Below are positions 46,971 to 56,469 of a DNA stretch of 64,000 bases, piece after piece (position 1 is the first letter of the stretch; each line of letters starts with the position of its first letter). The position numbers were made by a program, and so were the translations under genes. The DNA is from Clostridium moniliforme (GTDB lineage Bacteria; Bacillota; Clostridia; Clostridiales; Clostridiaceae): positions 434,001-498,000 of the forward strand of contig NZ_JAGGJZ010000001.1 of NCBI RefSeq assembly GCF_017873235.1. The letters run 5' to 3'. The notes beneath the pieces were generated by a model. It was given only the letters and a program-made list of their open reading frames with translations, did not search any database and was not told where the DNA came from.

Positions 46971-47177
46971 TTACTTTTGCTCCTTTTCTTTAATTTTCAA
47001 ATATAATTTTTCTATCTTTTTATCTATAGTTTCTATTTGAAGTTTTAATTTTTGTTTTTCATCACTTAATTCATCAATTTCATCTTTAATTGTTTTTATT
47101 TCTAACTTTTCAATTTTCCCTCTCTTTTTTATATCTTTATAAAATTCTTTATTTTCTATATCATTAATTATATTCAT
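46971..47177 (-). CDS. Small coiled-coil protein of unknown function, 68 aa
   Basis: Residues ~20-66 form a continuous Glu/Lys-rich heptad pattern (IEKLEIKTIKDEIDELSDEKQKL, then IETIDKKIEKLYLKIKEKE), a probable coiled coil. AAGGAG precedes the ATG. It is upstream of the 103-residue unknown gene on the same strand. The 314-base gap upstream (47178-47491) holds only the hairpin at 47387-47419 and otherwise AT-rich DNA in which I see nothing. Function unknown. Confidence 0.65.
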   Translation of the reverse strand: MNIINDIENKEFYKDIKKRGKIEKLEIKTIKDEIDELSDEKQKLKLQIETIDKKIEKLYLKIKEKEQK

Positions 47178-47386
47178 AAATTTTTTCTCCTTATTAAAAT
47201 TAGTTATATCATAATTTTATAATATAAAATTATCCTCATTGTAAAACTTCTATTAATTAGCAAATAAATTTGTATAAATAATAAACAAAAAGCAAAAAAT
47301 AAATATTAACCTGAATTATTTAGCTATATTTTAACATAGTAAATTTTACTCGTAAGTCTACGTTAATTATTAAAAATTTATATAAA

Positions 47387-47419
47387 AAAGACATTAGATT
47401 AATTTAATCTAATGTCTTT
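47387..47419 (-). terminator. Terminator downstream of the beta-lactamase-like gene
   Basis: AAAGACATTAGATTAA, 1-base spacer, perfect reverse complement; the minus strand continues with TTTTTT. It is 72 bases past the stop. Confidence 0.8.
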
Positions 47420-47491
47420 AGAATAATAATTATAAATATTTTTAATATGTTAATTTTTGTTTTAAATCTTAATGTCCTAAAATTTGTAATG

Positions 47492-48271
47492 TTATTTCCA
47501 ATTATTCATTGCATTATCCCACATCATTTTACCAGTTTTTGCAAGAGTAACTGTTCCATATACACTATTTGGTATGCCCATTGATAAAACAGTAAAAGAA
47601 AATGTTCCCTTTGAAAGCTGAACAAGTGCAGTATCATTCTCTACTCCAGTTTTATCTCCTGTCTTACTTGATATTTCATATTTTAAATCATCAGGTATAT
47701 AAAGAGCTAACTTATTCTTAATTTGCTGTCTTCTTAATATATCTATTAACATAATACTATTTTCTTCGTTTAAATAAGTTCCCTTATATAAATGCTTCCA
47801 CATTTTTGACAAATCCCTAGCTGATGTTAAATTTTCACTTTCAGAACTATTGTTTCTTTTATCTGCTATCTTTCTATTTAATATAGTATTTTCTAAATTC
47901 ATTTCTCTTATGTCTTCATTTATCCTATCTATTCCAACAATATCAATAATCTTATTAGTTGCTGTATTATCACTTTGGATAAGCATAGCAACTAATAGTT
48001 CAAATACAGTATATTTTCTTGAATCAAATTCATGTATTATTCCTGTTCCATAAACTTTATCAGAACCATCTATTTTTATTCTGTCCATAAAAGATACATT
48101 GCCTCTTTCAACATCTTTTATTAAAGAAATAGCTATTGGAAGTTTTATGCAACCTGCAGCAATCATTTTAACGTTTTCATTACAACCATAAATAAAACCA
48201 CTGTCTAAATCTTCAAAGAAAAAACTATAAGTACCAATTCTTGATTCTAAATATTTTTTAATCTCTCTCAT
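47492..48271 (-). CDS. Class A beta-lactamase-like protein with the active-site Ser replaced by Gly
   Basis: 259 aa. Fold landmarks present: QSDNTATNKII (SDN loop) and SSKTGDKTG (KTG). At the first motif, where SxxK is expected, the protein reads AAG-CIKLP: the residue three before Lys is Gly (codon GGT), with Cys next to it. There is no signal peptide, so it is probably cytosolic. It looks like a binding or scaffold form of the serine hydrolase family, or a recently inactivated one. ATG follows GGAGG. Confidence 0.78.
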   Translation of the reverse strand: MREIKKYLESRIGTYSFFFEDLDSGFIYGCNENVKMIAAGCIKLPIAISLIKDVERGNVSFMDRIKIDGSDKVYGTGIIHEFDSRKYTVFELLVAMLIQSDNTATNKIIDIVGIDRINEDIREMNLENTILNRKIADKRNNSSESENLTSARDLSKMWKHLYKGTYLNEENSIMLIDILRRQQIKNKLALYIPDDLKYEISSKTGDKTGVENDTALVQLSKGTFSFTVLSMGIPNSVYGTVTLAKTGKMMWDNAMNNWK

Positions 48272-48426
48272 AATATCCTCCAGCTTTCAAATTTAAATAT
48301 GTCCTAATTGTTAATAAAATTATAGCATATTCAAAGAATTTTTTGAAGTATATAACAAATATTACTTTATTTAAAATATTATCTTTAGTTTACTGTTTTC
48401 TAATCTAATTTATTTTATAATATTAA

Positions 48427-49527
48427 TTAATCTCCAAATGAAATTCCTATTTTTTTAGCAATTGTAACTAATTCGCAATTTGGATTAACTTGTTTAGTTT
48501 TTTGACCTATTACATTTTCTAAACTATCATAAGTTAACTTATCTCCTCTTAAACAAACCATATTTCCAAAAAGTCCTTCATTAATCATTTCAACTGCTTC
48601 TACTCCATATCTTGTTGATAGTATTCTGTCAAAAGTTGAAGTTGTTCCACCTCTCTGAATATGTCCAAGAACTGTACATCTTATTTCATGATCTTTTATT
48701 ATTTTTTCTAGATCATCTGCTAGTTTATTTCCTATTCCTCCAAGCCTTATTGGATCTGGACTATCAGAAACTATTTTGGAAATTATTACTTCTCCATTTT
48801 TAGGCTTAGCCCCTTCTGCAACAACTATAATAGTAAATAACTTTCCTTCAGCTTTTCTTTCATTTACCTTTTCTACTATTTTATTTATGTCGTATGGAAT
48901 TTCAGGTAATAAAATAACATCAGCAGAACCTGCTATTCCAGATTCTAATGCTATCCATCCAGCGCCCCTTCCCATAACTTCACAAATCATTATTCTATGA
49001 TGGGATTCTGCTGTTGTATGAAGTCTATCTAAAGCTTCAGTTGCTACATCTATTGCAGTATTAAATCCAAAGGTTACATCAGTTGATGCTAAATCATTAT
49101 CTATTGTTTTTGGTACTCCTATAACTTTTACACCCTTCCTTGCAAAATCTCTAGCAGAGGTTAATGTACCATCTCCACCTATTACTACTAAAACATCAAT
49201 TCCTTCTTTTTTAAGATTTTCAACTGCAATATCTGATACATCCTTATTTATAAATACTCCATCTTCCTCTACTCTGTAGTCAAAAAGATTATCTTTATTA
49301 GAACTATAAAGAATTGTTCCTCCTCTATGAAGTATTCCAGAAACTGATTCTAAGGTTAATTTTATAAAATCATTATTATATAATCCACGATATCCAAATT
49401 TATATCCTATAACTTCATATCCATAATTTAATATTGCTGTTCTAGTTACTGCCCTAATTACTGCATTTAATCCAGGACAATCTCCCCCTCCAGTTAACAA
49501 GCCTATTTTTTTAACCCTATTTGACAT
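48427..49527 (-). CDS. pfkA: 6-phosphofructokinase, group III type
   Basis: 366 aa. LTGGGDCPGLNAVIRA, GGDGTLTSA and PKTIDNDL are present. Gly in GGDGT with Lys in PKTIDND is the pattern of ATP-using group III enzymes; PPi-dependent relatives have GGDDS. Phosphorylates fructose 6-phosphate in glycolysis. Monocistronic, with a 314-base AT-rich gap upstream (49528-49841) in which only the uppP terminator is visible. Confidence 0.9.
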   Translation of the reverse strand: MSNRVKKIGLLTGGGDCPGLNAVIRAVTRTAILNYGYEVIGYKFGYRGLYNNDFIKLTLESVSGILHRGGTILYSSNKDNLFDYRVEEDGVFINKDVSDIAVENLKKEGIDVLVVIGGDGTLTSARDFARKGVKVIGVPKTIDNDLASTDVTFGFNTAIDVATEALDRLHTTAESHHRIMICEVMGRGAGWIALESGIAGSADVILLPEIPYDINKIVEKVNERKAEGKLFTIIVVAEGAKPKNGEVIISKIVSDSPDPIRLGGIGNKLADDLEKIIKDHEIRCTVLGHIQRGGTTSTFDRILSTRYGVEAVEMINEGLFGNMVCLRGDKLTYDSLENVIGQKTKQVNPNCELVTIAKKIGISFGD

Positions 49528-49788
49528 CTCTCAACTCCCCCTCTACTATATTATAGATAATTATTTTTTATTTATAATTTTATAAAATAAATCCTTTTCT
49601 TTAGCATTTGTAGTATAATTATTTTTATTTATTTACTTAAATGTAAAATATTTACTTTCAACATAATAATATCACATTTTTTTTAATTTATAAAGTTATT
49701 TATAATTCTTCTATAATATATAAAAATTATAATTAAATATTATTTTATCTATTTATATTCAAACAGATTTATTCTTATTATTTTATAA

Positions 49789-49825
49789 AAAAAATTCAGC
49801 TAAATTTTGTTTAGCTGAATTTTTT
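49789..49825 (-). terminator. Terminator of uppP
   Basis: AAAAAATTCAGCTAAA / TTTAGCTGAATTTTTT (49789-49804 with 49810-49825), 5-base loop. Confidence 0.88.
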
Positions 49826-49841
49826 ATAATTTTCTATAAAT

Positions 49842-50702
49842 TTATAAAGGTGGTAAAACCATAAATCCTGTAAATACAAGTACAGCAAGTATTATACCTA
49901 CTACTATTCTATATATAGCAAAAATTCTCATTGGCTTCTTCTTTAAATAACTTACAAATCCATCCATTACTAATAATGCAACTATAAATGCAACTATAAA
50001 TCCAATAGCTAAAGCTATCCATTTTGTTCCATTCATTTGAGAGTAATCAAACTTTAACATATCAAGACCAGTTGAACCTACCATTGCAGGAATAGCTAAA
50101 AAGAATGAAAATTCTGCTGCAACAGGAGTTGAAAGTCCTGCAATCCAACCACCCATAATAGTTGAAGCACTTCTTGACATTCCAGGCCACATTGCAAAGC
50201 ACTGTGCGACACCAACAACTAAAGCTTCTTTTGCAGTAATTCTATCTATATTTGTTGCCTTTGGTCTTCTTTTTCTATATATATTTTCAATAACTATTAA
50301 TAAAATACCTCCAACTATAAAGCCATAAATAACAGCTCTTGGAGTAAATAATGACTTTATTTTGTCATGAAGAGCTAATCCAACTATAAGAGCTGGAATT
50401 GAACCTACAATTACATTAATTCCAAATCTAAAACCAGTTTCCCCTTCTTCTCCTTTTGTAAATATAAATTTAAAAAATTCTACTACGCTTGTACTAATTT
50501 TATTCCAATACAAAACTACTACTGCAAGAATTGCCCCAAGTTGTATAACAACTTCAAACATACTTGCAAAAGAGCCAGTAAAGTTAATTAAATTTCCCAC
50601 AAGTATCATATGTCCTGTTGACGACACTGGTACAAATTCTGTAAGGCCTTCTACTATAGCAATAATAATTGCCTTAAAAATTAATAGTATATTTATTCCC
50701 AC
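49842..50702 (-). CDS. uppP: Undecaprenyl-diphosphatase (BacA/UppP)
   Basis: 286 aa, eight or so membrane helices. The signature EGLTEFVPVSSTGH (near residue 20) and the second motif MWPGMSRSASTIMGG are intact. It recycles undecaprenyl phosphate for cell wall synthesis and gives bacitracin tolerance. Monocistronic. Confidence 0.95.
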   Translation of the reverse strand: MGINILLIFKAIIIAIVEGLTEFVPVSSTGHMILVGNLINFTGSFASMFEVVIQLGAILAVVVLYWNKISTSVVEFFKFIFTKGEEGETGFRFGINVIVGSIPALIVGLALHDKIKSLFTPRAVIYGFIVGGILLIVIENIYRKRRPKATNIDRITAKEALVVGVAQCFAMWPGMSRSASTIMGGWIAGLSTPVAAEFSFFLAIPAMVGSTGLDMLKFDYSQMNGTKWIALAIGFIVAFIVALLVMDGFVSYLKKKPMRIFAIYRIVVGIILAVLVFTGFMVLPPL

Positions 50703-50795
50703 TAATTCTCACTCGCTTTCAAAATTATTTTCGACTTATTAATTATAAGTTATATTGTAATATATTGTCTACATTATCAATTTAATTAAGTAAAT

Positions 50796-50846
50796 TTTAA
50801 GAATAAGGGAGTTTAAATTTTAAATTTAAACTCCCTTATTCTTAAA
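50796..50846. repeat. Perfect 25-bp inverted repeat with a 1-base spacer
   Basis: TTTAAGAATAAGGGAGTTTA... (50796-50820) is matched exactly by its reverse complement at 50822-50846. It lies between uppP and the 3' end of manA. The core GGGAG/CTCCC stem with AT flanks could terminate the manA transcript, but no clean T-run follows. Confidence 0.8.
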
Positions 50847-50870
50847 GATATTATAGAAATTTATATTATA

Positions 50871-51848
50871 TTATTTTAAAACTACTGATAATATTTTTTC
50901 TTTTTCTTCTGAAACATCTGGGACAAAACTTTTAAGTAGTGTAAAGCTTCCCTTTAATTCATATTCTCCAAGATATGCAGGAATAAGTATACTATCTCCC
51001 TTCTTTATATCTAATGAACCTTCATTCCATAATATTTCTCCATTTCCTTCAACACAAGTAAATAAGAAAAATCTATTTTTATCACTTTCTTCCTTTGCAC
51101 TTTCTTTGATTTCATACTTTTCTATTGCAAAGTATTCACCTATACAAAGTATAGTTTTATCATATCCATCTTTATGAATAGTTATTCCTTTAATATTTTC
51201 TCCCTTTAATGAGAAATCTATAACATCTAAAGCTTTTTCTACATGAATTTCTCTTCCTCTATTATAGTCATAAACTCTATAAGTTGTATCACTACTTTGT
51301 TGTATTTCTGCTATTACAACTCCTTCACAGATCGCATGTACTAATCCACTTTTAACGTAGAACATATCACCTTTTTTTACAGGAATTTTATTTAAGTACG
51401 GACTTAAGTTTCCATCCTTTATTGCCTTTTCAAAAATTTCTTTATCACAATTTTTTGTACCTACTATAAGAGATGCTCCTTCTTTTGCATCTACAACATA
51501 CCAAGCTTCTGTCTTTCCAAGATCATTATCTTTAACTTTTGCATATTCATCTCCTGGATGAACTTGAACTGATAACTTGTCGTTAGCATTTATAAGCTTT
51601 ATTAGTAAAGGAAAGTTTTCTACTCCTATTTTATCTCCAACTAACTTATGTTGTAATTTTTTTATAAGTTCATCAAATTTAATTCCTTTAAATTCACCAT
51701 TTTTTACAACTCCTGTACCATTTCTATGGCACGCTATATCCCATGTTTCTCCTATTAGACCATCTGGCATGTTATCTCTAAAATTTTCTAAGTCTCTACC
51801 TCCCCAGATCTTGTCATAGTATAAATTTTCAAATATAATTGGATACAT
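50871..51848 (-). CDS. manA: Mannose-6-phosphate isomerase, class I
   Basis: 325 aa from the ATG at 51848, which follows AAAAGGAG; an ATG at 51881 lies upstream of that site and is unlikely. Zinc-site motifs VQVHPGDEYA, KTEAWYVV and FYVKSGLVHAI are typical of the Firmicute class I type. It interconverts mannose-6-P and fructose-6-P. Followed by the long inverted repeat. Confidence 0.93.
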   Translation of the reverse strand: MYPIIFENLYYDKIWGGRDLENFRDNMPDGLIGETWDIACHRNGTGVVKNGEFKGIKFDELIKKLQHKLVGDKIGVENFPLLIKLINANDKLSVQVHPGDEYAKVKDNDLGKTEAWYVVDAKEGASLIVGTKNCDKEIFEKAIKDGNLSPYLNKIPVKKGDMFYVKSGLVHAICEGVVIAEIQQSSDTTYRVYDYNRGREIHVEKALDVIDFSLKGENIKGITIHKDGYDKTILCIGEYFAIEKYEIKESAKEESDKNRFFLFTCVEGNGEILWNEGSLDIKKGDSILIPAYLGEYELKGSFTLLKSFVPDVSEEKEKILSVVLK

Positions 51849-52073
51849 TTTAAATATTCTCCTTTTCTCTTTTGAATACATTTTTAATTATATTATTTAA
51901 CATACATTAATAATACGATAAAAATTTTTTTCTCTCAACATTATAATAATTTTTTTATTAATAATTAGATTAAATGTTGTATTAAATAAAATTTCGATAT
52001 AATATATTTTATGTTATACTAATTATTATTTAAATAATAACTGTCAATACTTAAAGATAGGGTGGTGAATACT

Positions 52074-53423
52074 ATTAATATAAAATCATTTATAAGTATT
52101 ATTTCTAGTAAAATAGTACTTTTCATTTCAAAAAACTTTTTAAAAGGTGGTAGTACTTTTCCTGGAAGAATTGCTTTAAAGATAGACAAAAATATCTTAA
52201 AAACTGTTTCTAAAGGTTATAAAGTTATTCTTATTACAGGTACTAACGGTAAAACAACAACTACCAGTATGATTACAAATATACTTAAAGAAAATGGATT
52301 TAAAGTAATAACAAATAATACAGGAGCAAATCTTTTTCCTGGAATTGTTTCTTGTTTTGTAGATAACTTTAAATTTAGTGATAGCAATTCTTCTAAGTAT
52401 GCAGTTATAGAAGTTGATGAAGCAAACGTTAAATTTATTACAGAATACATAACTCCAGAACTTCTTACTATAACTAACTTATTTAGAGATCAGCTTGACA
52501 GATATGGAGAAGTATATACAACACTTACTAAAATTTTAGAAGGAGTTAAAAAATCACCAGAGACTAAGCTTATTTTAAATGGTGATGAATCTTTACTTGG
52601 AAAATTAGATATTAAAAATCCTACCGAATTTTATGGATTTAATGTTCCAATTCAAAAGGATACAAAGGTTGATGTAAACTCTGATTCTAAATTTTGCAAA
52701 TTTTGTAAGTCTCCTTATAGCTATAACTTCATTACATACAATCACTTAGGAGATTTTTATTGTCCTAATTGTGGATATAAAAGACCTACTCTAAAATATA
52801 CTGTTAATGAAATAATTGAGGCTACACCTGAATATTCAAGGGTTGTTATTAATAATACTCCAATTACAATTAGTCAATCTGGAGCTTACAATATATATAA
52901 TGGTCTTTGCGCTTATTCTATTGCAAAAGAACTTGGCGTAGATGATAGTGTAATATCTAAATCTCTAGGAAAACAAGATTCAAGTTTTGGTAGACAAGAA
53001 GTTATAAAAATTGATAATAAAAATATAAAAATAATTCTTGTAAAAAATCCTGCTGGATATAACCAAGCAATAGATACATTATGTTTAAACAAAGGTGAAT
53101 TTTCTGCATTATTTATGTTAAATGATAATTATGCAGACGGACGTGATGTATCCTGGATATGGGATGTTAATTTTGAAAAACTTAAAAACCTTTCAATAAA
53201 TAATGTTTTTGTTTCAGGAATGAGAATGTATGATATGGCTGTCAGACTTAAAACTGCAGGTCTTAACTCTGACAACTTTATAATTGAAGCTGATTATGAA
53301 AATTTAACAAATAAAATTAAAGAATGTAAAGATACTAATATTTATGTGCTTGCAACTTATACTGCAATGATTAATTATAGAAAGTATTTACATTCAAAAG
53401 GATATATCAAAAAACTTTGGTAA
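52074..53423 (+). CDS. murT: Lipid II isoglutaminyl synthase subunit MurT, probable ATT start
   Basis: 449 aa. A Mur-ligase fold: ATP loop TGTNGKTTTT, VDEANV, then a Cys4 zinc ribbon C-x2-C ... C-x2-C (CKFC, CPNC) and the C-terminal DUF1727 part. With GatD it amidates D-Glu of lipid II. The only in-frame GTGs (52062, 52065) lie inside the ribosome binding site GGTGGTGA (52061-52068); an ATT at 52074, 5 bases later, starts INIKSFISII, matching where MurT homologues begin. Confidence 0.92.
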   Translation: MNIKSFISIISSKIVLFISKNFLKGGSTFPGRIALKIDKNILKTVSKGYKVILITGTNGKTTTTSMITNILKENGFKVITNNTGANLFPGIVSCFVDNFKFSDSNSSKYAVIEVDEANVKFITEYITPELLTITNLFRDQLDRYGEVYTTLTKILEGVKKSPETKLILNGDESLLGKLDIKNPTEFYGFNVPIQKDTKVDVNSDSKFCKFCKSPYSYNFITYNHLGDFYCPNCGYKRPTLKYTVNEIIEATPEYSRVVINNTPITISQSGAYNIYNGLCAYSIAKELGVDDSVISKSLGKQDSSFGRQEVIKIDNKNIKIILVKNPAGYNQAIDTLCLNKGEFSALFMLNDNYADGRDVSWIWDVNFEKLKNLSINNVFVSGMRMYDMAVRLKTAGLNSDNFIIEADYENLTNKIKECKDTNIYVLATYTAMINYRKYLHSKGYIKKLW

Positions 53424-53438
53424 AAGGAAGGAAATATT

Positions 53439-54170
53439 ATGGAATTAAATATTTGTCATCTTTATCCTGACCTATTAAATGTTTATGGTGATGTAGGAAA
53501 TATATTAATACTTAAGTCTAGAGCAGAAGCTAGAGGAATAAAAGTTAATATTATTGATGTATCTATAAATGATGAATTCAAAGGAGATAATTATGATATT
53601 GTATTCTTTGGTGGTGGTCAAGATTATGAACAATCAATAGTTTCAGATGATTTAAAAAACGGAAAAAAAGAAGCATTAACTAAATATGTAGAAGATTCAA
53701 AAGTTTTAATTGCCATATGTGGTGGATATCAACTTCTTGGTAACTATTATAGAGCTCCTAATGGAGAGAAACTTGAAGGATTAGGAATATTAGATATATA
53801 TACTGAAGGTGGAGATACTCGTTTTATTGGTAATACAATAATTAAAAATGAAGATTTATCTCAAACTTATGTTGGATTTGAAAATCATTCAGGAAGAACT
53901 TATATAAATAATTTAAAACCTCTTGGAAAATGTATTGAAGGTTACGGAAATAATGGCGAAGATGGTTATGAAGGTTGTATTTACAAAAATACATTCTGTA
54001 CTTATTTACATGGTTCCCTACTTTCTAAAAATCCTGAACTTGCAGATAGATTTTTAACCCTTGCTCTAAATAATAAATATGGTGAAGTTAATTTACAACC
54101 TTTAAATGATGAACTTGAACTTAAAGCTAAAGAAACCATTATAAAAAGATTTGAAAATAAAGATAATTAA
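53439..54170 (+). CDS. gatD: Lipid II isoglutaminyl synthase glutaminase subunit GatD
   Basis: 243 aa. A class I glutamine amidotransferase domain with the nucleophile in AICGGYQLLG and the histidine in FENHSGRTYI and YLHGSLL. It supplies ammonia to MurT, encoded 15 bases upstream. AAGGAAGG precedes the ATG. Confidence 0.95.
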   Translation: MELNICHLYPDLLNVYGDVGNILILKSRAEARGIKVNIIDVSINDEFKGDNYDIVFFGGGQDYEQSIVSDDLKNGKKEALTKYVEDSKVLIAICGGYQLLGNYYRAPNGEKLEGLGILDIYTEGGDTRFIGNTIIKNEDLSQTYVGFENHSGRTYINNLKPLGKCIEGYGNNGEDGYEGCIYKNTFCTYLHGSLLSKNPELADRFLTLALNNKYGEVNLQPLNDELELKAKETIIKRFENKDN

Positions 54171-54207
54171 GAAAAAGAAACCTATATTATAGGTTTCTTT
54201 TTCTTAA
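54167..54207. terminator. Bidirectional terminator shared by gatD and the deacetylase
   Basis: Perfect 20-bp arms (54167-54186, 54188-54207) with a 1-base spacer; the stop codons of both convergent genes lie in the arms. Confidence 0.93.
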
Positions 54208-54956
54208 TTTCTGTTTATTACTCTATTAGTCTTTAGATATTTAATTTCTTCTTTTGATATATTATCTAATGTCTTAAATTCATAATTCATACGCTTATAT
54301 TCATTTATAATACTTTGTAATGAATTTACAGTGCTTTTTTTCCCTGCTGCATCATGCATTAAAACAACTTCAATATTATATGTACCAGCATTTCTTTTAA
54401 TATTATTTTTTATAACATCACTAGGTACATTTGCAAATTTTGCATCTCCTGAATCAATATTCCAATCAATGTACATTTTATTTTTTTTCTTTAACTCTTT
54501 TTCTATACTATTTATAACACTTCTATCGCCTACTGTATTTGTAGATCCACCTGGTAATCTTACAAAATTTAATTTTGTATTTTTACCTAATACACTTTTT
54601 ATTCTTTTTTCACAAATATTCAAATCTTTAAAATACTCGTTCTTATTTTTATAAATTTTTTTATAATTATGAACGTTACAGTGAGGATATATTGCCATAT
54701 TATTATTTTTTAATTTCTTAATAATCCCCTTATTTTCTATAACACTATTTCCAACTACAAAAAATGTTGCCTTTACTTTATTTTTATTAAGTATATTAAG
54801 TATTTTACCTGTATTTTCATAAGATGGTCCATCGTCAAATGTTAAATAAACAACTTTCTTTTTTAATGTACTACAATTTCCTTGAATATAAGCTGAATTT
54901 AAAGTAATAATTAAAATAATTGCTAAGCCTAAGGCTATATTCTTAAATGTTTTTAT
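54204..54956 (-). CDS. Polysaccharide deacetylase, apparent ATA start
   Basis: 250 aa if translation begins at ATA (54956). The frame is open to the ribosome binding site AAGGTGGTGA (54970-54961) but has no ATG, GTG or TTG before 54698, which is inside the catalytic domain. From the ATA one reads a signal/anchor (FKNIALGLAIILIITLNSAY), NodB motif 1 TFDDGP, motif 2 PHCNVH, motif 3 RLPGG, DWNIDSGD and LMHDAAG, all intact. It probably deacetylates peptidoglycan or another wall glycan outside the cell. The spacing GGTGATATT-ATA matches GGTGATATT-ATG seen at 24542, pointing to ATG changed to ATA. Confidence 0.8.
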   Translation of the reverse strand: MKTFKNIALGLAIILIITLNSAYIQGNCSTLKKKVVYLTFDDGPSYENTGKILNILNKNKVKATFFVVGNSVIENKGIIKKLKNNNMAIYPHCNVHNYKKIYKNKNEYFKDLNICEKRIKSVLGKNTKLNFVRLPGGSTNTVGDRSVINSIEKELKKKNKMYIDWNIDSGDAKFANVPSDVIKNNIKRNAGTYNIEVVLMHDAAGKKSTVNSLQSIINEYKRMNYEFKTLDNISKEEIKYLKTNRVINRN

Positions 54957-55130
54957 AATATCACCACCTTATATATATTTTTCCTACAATCTTAATTTTT
55001 ATTTAATTATATTGTAATAAATTATATTATTTTTTATTTCTATTGTTTATTGTTATTACTTAATTAAGATGTTATACTTTTTTATAGGCATATCCATTAA
55101 TACTAGCAAAATAAAAAACGAGGTGGAGAA

Positions 55131-56438
55131 ATGAATTCAACTAAGAAAGGATTATTAATAAAAACAATGGTACTTGTTTTTGCTATGTATTTATTATCTC
55201 CTTTAGGAATAACAAAATCATATGCAGATACAACATTACCTAATCCAAATATAACTGCAAAATATGCAATTACTATGGATTTAAAAACTGGTGAAGTTAT
55301 ATATTCAAAAAGTGCAGATGCAAAAGCATATCCTGCAAGTATAACTAAACTATTAACAGCACTAATTTTTGCAGAAAAGGCACAAAAAGACACTCCAATT
55401 AAATTTACTGAGTCTGCAAAAGCTCAACCTCAGTATTCATTACATTCAAACTGGCCAGGAGTTAAAATGAAAGTCGGCGATACAATGACTGCTGATGATG
55501 TTATGAAAGGATTATTAATGTTTTCAGGAAATGATGCAGCTTACATGATAGCTGATTATGTTGCTGGAAATGCTGATAATTTTGCAAAGCTTATGAATAA
55601 AAAAGCTCAAGAAATTGGAATGAAAGATAGTCACTTTGTAACACCAAATGGATTACATAATCCAAATCATTATACAACAGCTTATGACTTAGCATTGCTT
55701 ACTAAAGCTGCCTTTAATAATCCATGGGTTAGAGAAGTAATGGAAACTAAAGATGCAACTATTAATATTTCAGGAAAACCTGTTAAATTAGAAAATAGAA
55801 ATAGAACACTAGGTAAATACGGTAATATAGGTGGTAAAACAGGAACTACTAATGAAGCTGGTGAATGTTTAGCTACTGTTTATGATAGAAATGGTAGACA
55901 ACTTATCGGTGTAGTTTTAGATTCAAGTGTAAGTGCCAATGACACAACAAGATATAATGATATGAATGCAATAATGGATTATAGTTATGCCGCAAAACCA
56001 TCAATTTACAAAAAATCTGGTGATTCAATAAATAATGTAACTTTAAAATATAAAATGTTTAAATTTTTTGGTCCAGAAAAGACAATAAAAGCTCCAGTAA
56101 CTTTATCACAAGATGCTATGCTTTATAATAATTCATTTAACGAAAATAATGCTAAGATAACATTTAATTCAGATACTAAAGATGCATGGTCTGTAGCTGC
56201 AAGTAATAATGTTAATCTTAATCTTTCAGTTAAAGAATATAAAACAGCTCTAGCAGGTACTATTGGAGTATCCTTTGGACAATTATTCAAGGCAAATATA
56301 TTTGCTTATTTAGGAATAATTTTAGGTATCGTTATAGTTATTCTTATAATAATATTTATAATAAGAATGATTAATAAGAGACGTTACAGAAAAAGACGTT
56401 ACGGAAGATCATCTTATAGTCACTATAGAAGATACTAA
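55131..56438 (+). CDS. D-alanyl-D-alanine carboxypeptidase (DacF/PBP5-like)
   Basis: 435 aa. Signal peptide (residues ~1-31), then SxxK in YPASITKLLTAL, SxN in FSGNDAAYM and KTG in GGKTGTTNEAG. A beta-rich C-terminal domain is followed by a membrane helix (~390-412) and a short Arg/Tyr-rich tail (KRRYRKRRYGRSSYSHYRRY). It trims the pentapeptide of peptidoglycan. GAGGTGGAG precedes the ATG. Confidence 0.93.
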   Translation: MNSTKKGLLIKTMVLVFAMYLLSPLGITKSYADTTLPNPNITAKYAITMDLKTGEVIYSKSADAKAYPASITKLLTALIFAEKAQKDTPIKFTESAKAQPQYSLHSNWPGVKMKVGDTMTADDVMKGLLMFSGNDAAYMIADYVAGNADNFAKLMNKKAQEIGMKDSHFVTPNGLHNPNHYTTAYDLALLTKAAFNNPWVREVMETKDATINISGKPVKLENRNRTLGKYGNIGGKTGTTNEAGECLATVYDRNGRQLIGVVLDSSVSANDTTRYNDMNAIMDYSYAAKPSIYKKSGDSINNVTLKYKMFKFFGPEKTIKAPVTLSQDAMLYNNSFNENNAKITFNSDTKDAWSVAASNNVNLNLSVKEYKTALAGTIGVSFGQLFKANIFAYLGIILGIVIVILIIIFIIRMINKRRYRKRRYGRSSYSHYRRY

Positions 56439-56440
56439 AT

Positions 56441-56469
56441 AAAAAAGAGGAATTACTTTCCTCTTTTTT
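56441..56469. terminator. Terminator between the carboxypeptidase and flavin reductase genes
   Basis: AAAAAAGAGGAA / TTCCTCTTTTTT around a 5-base loop. It covers the last codons of the convergent minus-strand gene. Confidence 0.85.

Noticed and set aside
54204-54698. Deacetylase starting at the ATG at 54698
   Set aside because: That ATG is inside the catalytic domain, has no ribosome binding site, and would drop the TFDDGP motif that is intact upstream.
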